Translations under genes and position numbers: made by a program | Notes under the pieces: model-generated | Database searches by the model: none | What the model was told of the DNA's origin: nothing | The model's input: only the letters and a program-made list of their open reading frames with translations | NCBI RefSeq assembly: GCF_011762045.1 | Contig: NZ_JAASQS010000002.1 | Coordinates: 372,001 to 436,000 of the forward strand | Length of the DNA stretch: 64,000 nt | Origin: Rhizomicrobium electricum | GTDB lineage: Bacteria; Pseudomonadota; Alphaproteobacteria; Micropepsales; Micropepsaceae | Reading direction: 5' to 3' | Shown here: piece after piece, positions 43,456-51,492 of the stretch | Layout: each line of letters starts with the position of its first letter | Numbering within the stretch: position 1 is the first letter of the stretch

Positions 43456-43946
43456 CCGTTAACATTCACGCGACGGCGCTGCGGCTTGGCAGGGCGGGCG
43501 CGGCGTTCGGCGCTCCGGCGTCGTGCGGGGTCCTCTTGATCGGCAAAAGCGGCAGCGGCAAGTCCGATCTGGCGCTGCGGCTGATGGCGGCCGGTGCCCG
43601 GCTGGTGGCCGACGACCGTACCGATCTGTACGTCTCGCGCGGGCGTCTCTACGCAAAACCGCCTAAGCGGATTGCCGGATTGCTGGAAGTCCGGGGTGTA
43701 GGCATCCTGAAAGTTCCTTACGACACGAAAACGCAGGTCACATTGGTCGTAGAACTCGGAAAAGCCGGCCCGCGCCTGCCCGAAACCCTCACTTTCCGCC
43801 CGCCTGCGGCCCTGCGCCTCCCCCCGGCGGCAGCGCCACCGGTTATAAGCCTTCGCGCTTTCGAGGCTTCAGCTCCGGCCAAGATAGCGGCCGCGGCGGC
43901 AGCCTACGCCAAGGGCTTGCATCGCGAAGACATCAACCCAATTTAA
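43446..43946 (+). CDS. hprK: HPr kinase/phosphorylase, short alphaproteobacterial form
   Basis: A 166-residue protein consisting only of the C-terminal kinase domain, as usual in alphaproteobacteria. Walker A is LIGKSGSGKSDLALRL. The HprK signature LEVRGVGILKVPY follows. It phosphorylates a Ser on HPr. The GTG start at 43446 overlaps the chvG stop. It lies in the conserved order chvI-chvG-hprK-EIIA-HPr. Confidence 0.92.
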   Translation: MELTVNIHATALRLGRAGAAFGAPASCGVLLIGKSGSGKSDLALRLMAAGARLVADDRTDLYVSRGRLYAKPPKRIAGLLEVRGVGILKVPYDTKTQVTLVVELGKAGPRLPETLTFRPPAALRLPPAAAPPVISLRAFEASAPAKIAAAAAAYAKGLHREDINPI

Positions 43947-44001
43947 TGCTTATCGGGCCTAGAATAGTTCTCTATCCTTCGGGCTCCCTCTGGACAGGAT
44001 C

Positions 44002-44409
44002 ATGATCGGTATTGTTCTCGTTACCCATGGCCGGCTCGCCCATGAGTTCATTTCGGCCATGGAGCACATGGTCGGACCGCAAAGCCATCTGCGTGCCGTC
44101 TGCATCGGCCCCGAAGACGATATCGAACGTCGCCAGCGTGAGATCGCGGCGGCGGTGAAATCCGTGGACCTCGGCGACGGCGTGGTGATCGCGACCGACA
44201 TGTTCGGCGGCACGCCGTGCAACCTTGCGCTGACGCTGCTCGAGAAGGGCAAGATCGAAGTGCTGGCGGGCGTCAACCTGCCGAGCCTCATCAAGCTGTG
44301 CGACGCGCGTACCAAGCAGCCGCTGGAAGTGGCGGTGAACGACGCCATCGAAGCGGGCCGCAAATACATGCGCGCCGGCTCGGCCGACCTGTTCGGCGGA
44401 AACTCGTGA
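44002..44409 (+). CDS. PTS EIIA component, mannose family
   Basis: A 135-residue EIIA-Man domain. The phospho-His is H9 in VLVTHGRLAHEF. The block ATDMFGGTPCNLAL is diagnostic. No EIIB, EIIC or EIID gene lies nearby, so it probably acts in signalling (alongside HPr and HprK), not sugar import. Its stop codon is followed at once by the tandem repeat at 44424-44513. Confidence 0.95.
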   Translation: MIGIVLVTHGRLAHEFISAMEHMVGPQSHLRAVCIGPEDDIERRQREIAAAVKSVDLGDGVVIATDMFGGTPCNLALTLLEKGKIEVLAGVNLPSLIKLCDARTKQPLEVAVNDAIEAGRKYMRAGSADLFGGNS

Positions 44410-44423
44410 TGTCGCGCGTCTCA

Positions 44424-44513
44424 TCCGAAAACCGCGTTGCACTTTTCGGGGCGCGCAGGTTTGAATTGTCGCGCGCCCGGTCCGAAAACCGCGTTGCACT
44501 TTTCGGGGCGCGC
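44424..44513. repeat. tandem REP-like repeat between EIIA and ptsH
   Basis: A perfect 33-bp unit occurs at 44424-44456 and again at 44481-44513, 57 bp apart. Each copy contains the inverted arms CCGAAAA and TTTTCGG separated by CCGCGTTGCAC, so each can form a hairpin. GTCGCGCG precedes both copies. Similar CCGAAAA...TTTTCGG palindromes are recalled as abundant extragenic repeats in alphaproteobacteria. The hexamer GTGATG lies on both sides of the block (44406-44411, 44516-44521). Confidence 0.8.
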
Positions 44514-44518
44514 TTGTG

Positions 44519-44797
44519 ATGCCCATGTCCTGCAGCAAGGCAACGGCGAAGATCGTCAACAAGCGCGGATTGCACGCGCGCGCGTCCGCCAAGCTGGTGG
44601 AATGCGCCTCGCGCTTCAAGGCGCACATCACGGTGTCGAAGGACGGCCAGTGCGTCGACGCCCGCTCGATCATGGGTTTGATGCTGCTCGCCGCCCCCAT
44701 CGGCACCGAAATCGAAGTCTCCGCCGCCGGCGAAGACTCCGCCGAAGCCCTCACCGCCATCCTGGCGCTGGTCGAAGCGAAGTTCGGGGAAGACTAG
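44519..44797 (+). CDS. ptsH: phosphocarrier protein HPr
   Basis: About 92 residues. The EI phosphorylation site is the His of NKRGLHARASAK. The HprK target Ser is in VDARSIMGLMLLAA. It relays phosphate from EI to the upstream EIIA. Start: ATG 44519 or ATG 44525; the second gives the usual MSCSKATAKI. Translation start lies right behind the repeat, so the repeat hairpins might affect expression. It overlaps the convergent LacI-family gene by 4 bp. Confidence 0.95.
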   Translation: MPMSCSKATAKIVNKRGLHARASAKLVECASRFKAHITVSKDGQCVDARSIMGLMLLAAPIGTEIEVSAAGEDSAEALTAILALVEAKFGED

Positions 44798-45846
44798 AAT
44801 CTTGCTTCCGCCGGTGCCGCGGTCGACTGGCGCACGATCACTTTGTGCGGGAATACCATCGCGGCCGGCTCGACGCCTTCGTTGCGGATCAGCGCGGCGA
44901 CTACGGCTTCGGTCATCTCGGTCAGCGGTTGGCGGCAGATGGTAAGGCGCGGCCACATCGCCTGCGAGAACAGGGAATCGTCGAACCCGGCAATCGACAG
45001 GTCTTCGGGAACGCGCAGATTGAAGCGCAGCGACGCGGCGAGCACGCCCGCGGCCATGTCGTCGTTGGCGGCGAGGATCGCGGTTGGCCGTTCGGGCAGC
45101 GACAGCAGCACATCGCCCGCATCCATGCCGGATTTATAGGTGAACTCGCCCGGCAGGCAGAGGCTTTCGTCGACCGGCACCTTCCACTCGGCCATGGCGC
45201 GCCGGAAACCGGCGAAGCGGGCGCGCGCGTCGGCGTGATCGTACTCGCCGTGCACGAAACCGATGCGGCGGTGTCCGAGGCTGAGCAACAGCGCGGCCAT
45301 GTCGTACCCGGCTTGAACGTTGTCCATGTCGACGTCGATGAAGCCCGGCATCGACCGCTCCGGCGAATAGCGTGCGATCGGCGTGTCGGTATGCTTCAGC
45401 GCTTCGATCAGGCCGTCATGTTCGCTCAAGGGCGGCGTGAGAATGCCGCCGGCGAGATCGGACTGCACCATCAGGCTTTGCACCTGACGCGCCAGATTGG
45501 GGCTCGACGGCTCCACATATTCGATGACCAGATGGTAGCCTTCCTTCTGGCAGGTCTTCAGGATCTCCATCTGGATGCGCGCGATGTAGTTCGAGCCGAT
45601 GGCGTTGCCGTCGCAGAACAGGCCGAGCATGAAGGAACGATGGCTCGCCAGCCCGCGCGCGAGCTGGTTGGGATGATAGGCCAGCGCGTCGATCGCATCC
45701 TGCACCCGCGCCCGCGTCTCCGCCTTCACTGCCGGCAGATTGTTGAGCACCATCGACACGGTCTTGATCGACACGTGCGCCCGCTTGGCCACGTCGTAGA
45801 TCGTGACGGCCTTGCGTTTTCTGGTGCGGGGAGCGGCTTCATCCAT
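44794..45846 (-). CDS. LacI family transcriptional regulator
   Basis: A 350-residue repressor: N-terminal HTH (VTIYDVAKRAHVSIKTVSMVLNN) and hinge (ALAYHPNQLARGLAS), then a periplasmic-binding-type sugar domain (AILAANDDMAAGVL; IAGFDDSLFSQAMWPRLT). It likely responds to a sugar and controls distant transport or catabolic genes, since none is adjacent. It takes the place where ahcY often follows ptsH in relatives. Confidence 0.95.
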   Translation of the reverse strand: MDEAAPRTRKRKAVTIYDVAKRAHVSIKTVSMVLNNLPAVKAETRARVQDAIDALAYHPNQLARGLASHRSFMLGLFCDGNAIGSNYIARIQMEILKTCQKEGYHLVIEYVEPSSPNLARQVQSLMVQSDLAGGILTPPLSEHDGLIEALKHTDTPIARYSPERSMPGFIDVDMDNVQAGYDMAALLLSLGHRRIGFVHGEYDHADARARFAGFRRAMAEWKVPVDESLCLPGEFTYKSGMDAGDVLLSLPERPTAILAANDDMAAGVLAASLRFNLRVPEDLSIAGFDDSLFSQAMWPRLTICRQPLTEMTEAVVAALIRNEGVEPAAMVFPHKVIVRQSTAAPAEARF

Positions 45847-46032
45847 CGACGGACTGTAGCACAGCGCGTCTTGCGGGCTATGCTACGCGATGTCGTGCCG
45901 CCGCCCTTTTGGGATAGGAGGCGACAGAAATGATCCCACCTCGTTAAGCACATCCCCAGAGCGATGGCCGCGTTCCTACTCGGCAGAGGCGATCAACCGC
46001 CAGAACACCCCCAGTCTGAAAGCTCACCCCGC

Positions 46033-46290
46033 CTACTTCGGCCAGGGCGGCACCGGCTTGGAATCGCCCGGTTTGATGGGATCGAGGTGCGCCTTGATCT
46101 CGGCATAGTGTGGATCTCCCGGCCGATATACTAAAATCGCGTCCCCGACGGCTCCATCGCCCCGAGCCATCAACTGCAGTGTGATGACGCCTTGGGCATC
46201 CATCGTCCCGACACCAATGCTCGCCCGACGTGTACCGGCGCACGCCACCGCAACAAACAGCACCATGGCGGCAATAATGGTTCTTTTCAC
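46033..46290 (-). CDS. small putative lipoprotein
   Basis: 85 residues from a GTG (46290) that overlaps the stop of the upstream membrane gene as ATGTGA. The N-terminus KRTIIAAMVLFVAVAC has a signal helix and a Cys at a lipobox-like site (AVAC, not a canonical LxxC). The mature part is short (about 68 residues) with GVGTMDAQGVITLQL. Function unknown; co-expressed with the two-helix protein before it. Confidence 0.6.
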   Translation of the reverse strand: MKRTIIAAMVLFVAVACAGTRRASIGVGTMDAQGVITLQLMARGDGAVGDAILVYRPGDPHYAEIKAHLDPIKPGDSKPVPPWPK

Positions 46291-46541
46291 ATTCCAGCCC
46301 GCGTCTTGATCTGCCGCCATAACCATAGCCCGAGTGCGAGGACCGCAAAAACTGCGACGGCGACTGGCAACGATACCGCCGCGAATAACTCCGCGGAATA
46401 GACGATATCGACCTGCCCTGTTAGGGGGTCGAAGTATTCGCCTTGATTGTTGTTCTGAAAAGCAATCCACAGGACGACGGTGCCGGAAACGCTACCGAGC
46501 AGCCCCGCAATCAGCGCGATGATGGCCAAGCTTCTTCGCAT
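46287..46541 (-). CDS. small two-helix membrane protein
   Basis: About 84 residues: helix 1 (LAIIALIAGLLGSVSGTVVLWIAF), a polar loop (QNNNQGEYFDPLTGQ), and helix 2 (LFAAVSLPVAVAVFAVLALGLWLW) ending in a basic tail. ATG 46541 has GGGGGG just upstream; ATG 46562 is the alternative. Overlaps the downstream lipoprotein gene. No family recognised. Confidence 0.65.
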   Translation of the reverse strand: MRRSLAIIALIAGLLGSVSGTVVLWIAFQNNNQGEYFDPLTGQVDIVYSAELFAAVSLPVAVAVFAVLALGLWLWRQIKTRAGM

Positions 46542-46595
46542 CTGCCCCCCGACAGAGGTCATAACAAGCCGTTGAGAATAGGCACGCGAGCCTGC

Positions 46596-47357
46596 CTATC
46601 GCTCCAACCGCCAGAACGGCACCACTTTCTCGATCTCGAAACCCAGGCTTTGCGCCAGATGCAGCGAACCGGTGTTTTCTTGCCGGCAGGCCCAGACCGG
46701 CGTGAGGCCGCTCCCAAGGCATTTGCGGATCATTGCCACGGCGACGGCGCGTGCGAGGCCCTGCCCCCGAAACGCCTCGCGCGTCTCGATGCCGATTTCC
46801 AGCCAATCGTCGAAGCGCGTCGCGGCGAAGGCCATGGCGCCCACGTCACCGTCTTTTTCCGCCATCATGCCGCCGCCGTGATCCTGGAATGCGGCGAAAT
46901 CCTTCCAAAACGCGCACGGCGTGACGTGGACATCGGACAGATCGTATGCGGCCTCAATCAGCGGCCGCACCGTCCAGCCCGGCGGCACCGCGTGGGCGGC
47001 GTAACGGCTTTCGAAAACGGCGCGGTTGAAGCGGAAATTCACGCGGTGGAAGCGCTCGGCCCGGAGCTTTCCGTCCCAATCGAGATGCGCCCAGCGCGGA
47101 TCGACCTGCAGCCACTCGTCCCGCACGCGATAAGCGCCCGCGTTGAGATGGTCGATCAACGCCGGAAAAGCGTGATCCACGCCCTCGCCCCACACCAGGC
47201 TCATGCCGTAATCGTGCAGCGCATGGGCGGCACCGCCGTCACGCCACACGCGTCCGCCGCTCACGCCCTCCAGCACCGCGCGCGCGAAACCGGTGAAGAT
47301 CGGCACGTCCTTCAGCGGCGGAAGGCTCGGATAGGATTGGGTGGGAAATTCGATCAC
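46596..47357 (-). CDS. GNAT family acetyltransferase
   Basis: A 253-residue protein. The C-terminal third is a GNAT acyltransferase: CoA loop EIGIETREAFRGQGLARAVA and the ending SLHLAQSLGFEIEKVVPF. The N-terminal two-thirds are a variable domain that may bind the substrate. Related large GNAT proteins (PF12746 type) act on unknown small molecules. It stands alone; a 279-bp repeat lies upstream. Confidence 0.82.
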   Translation of the reverse strand: MIEFPTQSYPSLPPLKDVPIFTGFARAVLEGVSGGRVWRDGGAAHALHDYGMSLVWGEGVDHAFPALIDHLNAGAYRVRDEWLQVDPRWAHLDWDGKLRAERFHRVNFRFNRAVFESRYAAHAVPPGWTVRPLIEAAYDLSDVHVTPCAFWKDFAAFQDHGGGMMAEKDGDVGAMAFAATRFDDWLEIGIETREAFRGQGLARAVAVAMIRKCLGSGLTPVWACRQENTGSLHLAQSLGFEIEKVVPFWRLER

Positions 47358-47499
47358 GGCAGCACCTCTGGAAGCCGTTTAACCAAGGATTTCCAGCCGG
47401 CGGAAGGCGACATGAAGGGCGAAGATGGACAAATGATAACACTGTAAATTTCACTTGCGTGTTCTCTATATGTTCTTCATACTCATCGGCGCATTTTGG

Positions 47500-47778
47500 A
47501 ATGGAGAGCCACGACAGAGCAGCGGTGAGGGACTTCGCGATCCCCGTACCCGCCGAACAACGCGAGATAGAACTGACCCAGGACGCCCAGCTCGCGTGGG
47601 CGCCAGACGGTTGATGGCCGGCGATCAGCACCAACGCCTCAGCCGTGCGGGTATCAGGGTTTGCAGACTGTGCCTGTCACCGGCCGCTTGAGTGCGGTCC
47701 TTGCTGGCGCCCTGCATCCGGAGGGCACTCCCCGAATATAGGCGGACCAGCGAAAAGCGGCCCGCCTTCGGCACATTT
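47500..47778 (+). repeat. 279-bp long inverted repeat, copy A
   Basis: Identical to the reverse complement of 54887-55165 except for one base near its start (C here, T in copy B, read in this orientation). It contains two hairpin-forming parts: GGCGGACC with GGCCCGCC (with one G-U type mismatch, around 47740-47765) and GCCCT...AGGGC (around 47710-47727). Its right end lies 8 nt from the ggt stop codon. Ends show only a tetranucleotide match (AATG on each side read inward), so no true terminal inverted repeat or transposase. The rest of the 47358-47499 stretch shows no gene. Confidence 0.93.
47501..47614 (+). CDS. 37-residue ORF inside the 279-bp repeat (speculative)
   Basis: ATG 47501 lies at the second base of the repeat and the frame runs 37 codons (start MESHDRAAVRDF, end QLAWAPDG). 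The only base that differs between the two repeat copies is the third base of its Ser codon (AGC/AGT), a silent change. The matching frame in copy B is 55051-55164 on the minus strand. A ribosome-binding site is not evident. It may be a tiny gene carried by the repeat or chance. Confidence 0.25.
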   Translation: MESHDRAAVRDFAIPVPAEQREIELTQDAQLAWAPDG

Positions 47779-47786
47779 TGAAGAGG

Positions 47787-49157
47787 CTACTTCTCCTTCA
47801 CAGGCACCAGCGCACCCAGTCCGTTCGCCGCCGGATCGGGCAGCGCGGAGCAGGTTCGTCCCGAACACACGATGGCATTGACGGTGTCGTAAGGCGCCAC
47901 GCCGGTGGTGCGCAGGTCTTTGCGGGTGAGGATTTCGTCGCCGCCCGCGATCCGCGCCAGGGCATAAGCGATCGCCGCCGCGCCATTGGGACCGCCGGCG
48001 CCGGCGCCCGCGAGTTCGGCCGGATCGTCGGCTTGGCGGGCCGCGATGATCGGCGACAGGAAAGCCGAGGCCAGTCCCGCCGCGCTCGCCGACGGAGCCT
48101 TGGCCAGCGTCACGCCGGTGCCGCGCACCGTATGGCCCGAGCCGAACGGCCCGTTCATGGTCACGGCGCATGCCACCGCCTGTCCGCGCGCATCCATCGC
48201 GACAAAGCCGGTGGCACCGAGATCCTTCGGCAGTTCGGCGACGTGATAATCCTTGAGCGACTGCTGCATCGCCCACACCACCGCCGCCTGGATGTCCTTG
48301 GCGCCGACCGAGGTCGACTGGGCTTTGGCGAGATTGTCGAACAAGACGCCCGCGAACGCGCCCGAGCCGACCTTGTTGGACGGCAGGAAGACGTAATCGG
48401 AGCCGATCCGGGTCACGCGCGGCGTCGATATCTCCGCTTTGGTGGCGGCGAGATCCGCTTTGGCGATAGTGCCGCCTTCGCTGCCGCCGTAGGCCGCGAT
48501 CTTGTCGGCCACGGCACCGCTATAGAACACGTCCGACCCGTTGATGCGGATCGCCGCCAGCGTGTCGGCGAGTTCGGGATTGAAGACCACCGTACCGGCA
48601 GCCTTCGGCTTGCCGGATTCGTCGAGGTAGAGCGCGGCAAGGCCCGCGTCCAAGCGGATCACATCGCCCGCCTCAGCGAGGCGGGTTGCCAGAGCTTTCG
48701 AGATCGGCACGCCGGTGCGCGCCTGGACTTCGGCCGGCGACACCACCTTCTGCCACGGCAGCGCGCCGTAAGACGCCTGCATCACGGCAAAGCCGCGAAC
48801 ATTGCCCGGCACCGCATAGGCTCCGGGCTGCGCCGCATCGCGGGCTTCGAAATCGAATTCCTGGGTCGTGTTCTTGGCCGGATCGTGCACGATGCAGATG
48901 CCGCCGCCGCCGAGGCCCGCCGCCACCGGATAAGTGACCGAAAGCGCGAAATACATCGCCGTCGCGGCATCGACCGCGTTGCCGCCCTGCCCCAGGATCG
49001 CGGCACCCGTTTTGACCGCGAACGGCTCGTCGCCCACGACCAAGGCACCGGCGGTTCCTTCGGTGCTGTTCAACCCTACAGTGCTGCCGATATCAAGCGA
49101 ACAACCGGTCAGCAGGAGCATGCCGGTAAACCCGGCTAAAGCGCGAGAATACAACAT
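47787..49157 (-). CDS. divergent gamma-glutamyltransferase-like lipoprotein
   Basis: About 456 residues, shorter than typical gamma-glutamyltranspeptidases (about 550-580). A lipobox (LLLTGC) suggests outer- or inner-membrane anchoring. Ntn-hydrolase features: GGNAVDAATAMYFAL early, and the autoprocessing site LGATGFVAMDARGQA with a putative nucleophile Thr near residue 316, then TMNGPFGSG. The usual lid motif PLSSMSP is degenerate (AFLSPIIA). It may be an active variant or one with altered specificity. ATG 49157 is used. Its stop is 8 nt from repeat copy A. Confidence 0.75.
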   Translation of the reverse strand: MLYSRALAGFTGMLLLTGCSLDIGSTVGLNSTEGTAGALVVGDEPFAVKTGAAILGQGGNAVDAATAMYFALSVTYPVAAGLGGGGICIVHDPAKNTTQEFDFEARDAAQPGAYAVPGNVRGFAVMQASYGALPWQKVVSPAEVQARTGVPISKALATRLAEAGDVIRLDAGLAALYLDESGKPKAAGTVVFNPELADTLAAIRINGSDVFYSGAVADKIAAYGGSEGGTIAKADLAATKAEISTPRVTRIGSDYVFLPSNKVGSGAFAGVLFDNLAKAQSTSVGAKDIQAAVVWAMQQSLKDYHVAELPKDLGATGFVAMDARGQAVACAVTMNGPFGSGHTVRGTGVTLAKAPSASAAGLASAFLSPIIAARQADDPAELAGAGAGGPNGAAAIAYALARIAGGDEILTRKDLRTTGVAPYDTVNAIVCSGRTCSALPDPAANGLGALVPVKEK

Positions 49158-49266
49158 GAAATGGCCGTAATCCTTGGCTGTTGTCGAATTCACTTGAGGC
49201 CCGCCCTCCGTTGACGCAAGCACGTCGCGAACCTACCGTCGTGGGCAGAAGAGGAGAGTTCAAGCT

Positions 49267-50676
49267 TTGGCAATTTGCAACCCTCTGCGCCGGCTCCAAG
49301 GACGCAAATTCGTATCGGATCGTGTCCGCCGCACGGCGGCGTTCGCGCTCGGTTTCTTCGGCGCTTTCTGGCTGCAGATCGGACCCGCATCCGCCCAGGG
49401 CATTTCCCTGTTGCAGGACACCGAGACCGAACGGCTGATCCGCTCCTACGAGGAGCCGATCCTGGGCGTGGCCGGCATCGATCCCAACGCGGTGAAGATG
49501 TACATCGTCGGCGATACGTCGCTGAACGCCTTCGTCGCCGAGGGCCAGAATATCTTCGTCAACACCGGCCTGTTCATTCAGCTCAAGAACCCCAACGAGC
49601 TGATCGGCGTGCTGGCGCACGAGACCGGCCATATGGCGGGCGGCCACCTTACCCGCGGCACCGATGCCATCGCCAAGGCCGAGATCCCGATGCTGCTGTC
49701 GATGGCGCTCGGTATCGGCGCGGCGATTGCCGGTGCCGGCGAAGCAGCCATGGTGCTGATGGGGGTGGGCCAAAGCGCCGCAGCGGCCCAGTTCTTCCAG
49801 TTCAGCCGCGTCCAGGAAGCCACCGCCGACCAGATGGGCCAGAAATACCTGCGCGCCATCCACCAGTCCGGCATGGGCATGGTCAACGTGTTCGAACGCA
49901 TGGCCAATGAAGAAGCCATGATCGTCAAGAACCCCGAGCAGTTCGCGACCTCCCACCCGGCCAGCCGCGACCGCGTCGAGAACATGCGCCAGATCGCGGA
50001 GGCTTCGCCCTATCGCGACGTGCCCGACAGCCCGCAAGCCATTCACGCCTACGAAATGGTCAAGGCCAAGATCATCGGCTTCCAGTTGCCGGTGCAGGAC
50101 GTGCTCTACCGCTATCCGGTGACCAACAAGAGCGCGCCGGCCCGCTACGCCCGCGCCATGGTCTATATGCGCCAACCGAACCTGAAGATGGCGCTGGAAG
50201 AGATCAACAGCCTGATCAAGGAAGAGCCCAAGAACCCGTTCTTCTACGAAGTGCTGGGCCAGATCTACGTCTCGATGAGTCAGCCGCTGAAGGGCATCGA
50301 GCCGTATCAAAAGAGCGTCAACCTGATGCCCGACGCTCCCGAGCTGCGCGTCGCCCTCGCCGCCGCGCAGATCGCTACCGGCCAGAAGACGTACGAGCAG
50401 AAAGCGATCGACAATCTCAAGATCGCAATGCAGCAGGACAGTGAAAGCCCGTTCGGCTGGTATCAGATGGCCCAGGCCTACAGCGATCTCGGCAACCCAG
50501 CCATGGCCGATCTGGCCACCGCCGAGCGCTATTACTCGGTCGGAGACTTGCGCAAATCCGCCGTCTTCGCCATGCGTTCGCGCCAGAAGCTGGCCAAAGG
50601 ATCGCCCGATTGGGAACGGGCCAACGACATCATCGCGGTTGCAGTCTCCCAGATGAAACAGCAGCGCGGCAACTAA
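49267..50676 (+). CDS. periplasmic M48 metalloprotease with TPR domain (BepA-like)
   Basis: 469 residues: an N-terminal signal segment (FALGFFGAFWLQIGPASAQ), the M48 zinc site HETGH (118-122) with the third ligand Glu in QEATAD (about 185), and a C-terminal TPR repeat region (about 290-450). Matches the BepA/YfgC type, which guards outer-membrane protein assembly. The first 20 residues before the signal are basic and may be an overlong start. Divergent from ggt and followed by dsbA after 13 nt. Confidence 0.93.
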   Translation: MAICNPLRRLQGRKFVSDRVRRTAAFALGFFGAFWLQIGPASAQGISLLQDTETERLIRSYEEPILGVAGIDPNAVKMYIVGDTSLNAFVAEGQNIFVNTGLFIQLKNPNELIGVLAHETGHMAGGHLTRGTDAIAKAEIPMLLSMALGIGAAIAGAGEAAMVLMGVGQSAAAAQFFQFSRVQEATADQMGQKYLRAIHQSGMGMVNVFERMANEEAMIVKNPEQFATSHPASRDRVENMRQIAEASPYRDVPDSPQAIHAYEMVKAKIIGFQLPVQDVLYRYPVTNKSAPARYARAMVYMRQPNLKMALEEINSLIKEEPKNPFFYEVLGQIYVSMSQPLKGIEPYQKSVNLMPDAPELRVALAAAQIATGQKTYEQKAIDNLKIAMQQDSESPFGWYQMAQAYSDLGNPAMADLATAERYYSVGDLRKSAVFAMRSRQKLAKGSPDWERANDIIAVAVSQMKQQRGN

Positions 50677-50689
50677 GGGGCTGAGAGAC

Positions 50690-51427
50690 ATGCAGGGAAG
50701 TATGAAGACCGCCATTCTGGGCGGCCTCATCGGGGCCGCCATTGCCGTGGCGGTGGTGGCCGGTGCCGTCGCGCTCCATATCGTGCCCACCGCAACGGAC
50801 GCACGGCTGCAGTCCTATCTCCTCACCCACCCTAAGCTGGTGCTGCAGATGCAGGCGCTGGCCGAGGAGCAGCAGGCGGCGGAATCGCGCCAGCAGCAGA
50901 TCGCCAAGATCCAGAAGCTCGGCATCAAGAAGTTCCTCGATCCCAAGGTCGCCTTCGTTACCGGGCCTGCAAACGCCAAGAACACCGTCATCGAGTTCTA
51001 CGACTACAATTGCGGCCACTGCCGCAATACATCGGCGGCGGTGAAGGCGTTCATGGAGAAGCACAAGGCCGACACCCGCTTCGCCTTCATCGAATTCCCG
51101 ATCTTCGGCGATGCCTCCACCACGGCCGCTCGCGCCTCGATCGCTGCGCACAAACAGGGCGACAAGTTCCTCGCCCTGCACTTCGGTCTGATGGCCGAAA
51201 GCGGCGCTGTCGATCAGGCCCTACTGCTGCAAGTGGCGCAGAAAGAGGGAATCGACGTGATGAAACTCGCCGCCGACCTCAACGCGCCGGATACCGACAA
51301 GACGCTGCTCGCAGGCTACCGTCTGGCCCGCGAACTGAATTTCAGCGGTACGCCGATGTTCATCGTCAATGGCCAGGTCCACGAAGGCGAGATCACCGAG
51401 GCCGATCTGAAGAAGCTGGTGAAGTAG
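50690..51427 (+). CDS. DsbA-family periplasmic thiol-disulfide protein
   Basis: 245 residues with an N-terminal membrane anchor (TAILGGLIGAAIAVAVVAGAVAL). The thioredoxin-fold active site is CGHC (C108-C111) within EFYDYNCGHCRN, and the cis-Pro motif is GTPMFIVNG. It has the form of alphaproteobacterial DsbA-like oxidases or isomerases. ATG 50702 (MKTAIL) is an alternative start. It follows the M48 protease gene and probably shares its transcript. Confidence 0.92.
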   Translation: MQGSMKTAILGGLIGAAIAVAVVAGAVALHIVPTATDARLQSYLLTHPKLVLQMQALAEEQQAAESRQQQIAKIQKLGIKKFLDPKVAFVTGPANAKNTVIEFYDYNCGHCRNTSAAVKAFMEKHKADTRFAFIEFPIFGDASTTAARASIAAHKQGDKFLALHFGLMAESGAVDQALLLQVAQKEGIDVMKLAADLNAPDTDKTLLAGYRLARELNFSGTPMFIVNGQVHEGEITEADLKKLVK

Positions 51428-51435
51428 AGCGAAAG

Positions 51436-51468
51436 AAAAAGGGGCCTGACGAACCGTCAAGCCCCTAT
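51436..51468. terminator. intrinsic terminator, mainly for the thiSG gene
   Basis: Stem AGGGGC-TGAC with GTCA-GCCCCT, one bulge on each side, over the loop GAACC. On the minus strand it is followed by CCCCTTTTTCTTT, so it ends thiSG, and it could also stop plus-strand dsbA transcripts weakly. Confidence 0.8.
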
Positions 51469-51492
51469 TCCCTACTGCTGTTCGCCAATCGC

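Noticed and set aside
47500-47778. Insertion sequence or attC-type cassette for the 279-bp repeat
   Set aside because: No transposase, no true terminal inverted repeats and no integron core sites; it is listed as a plain repeat.
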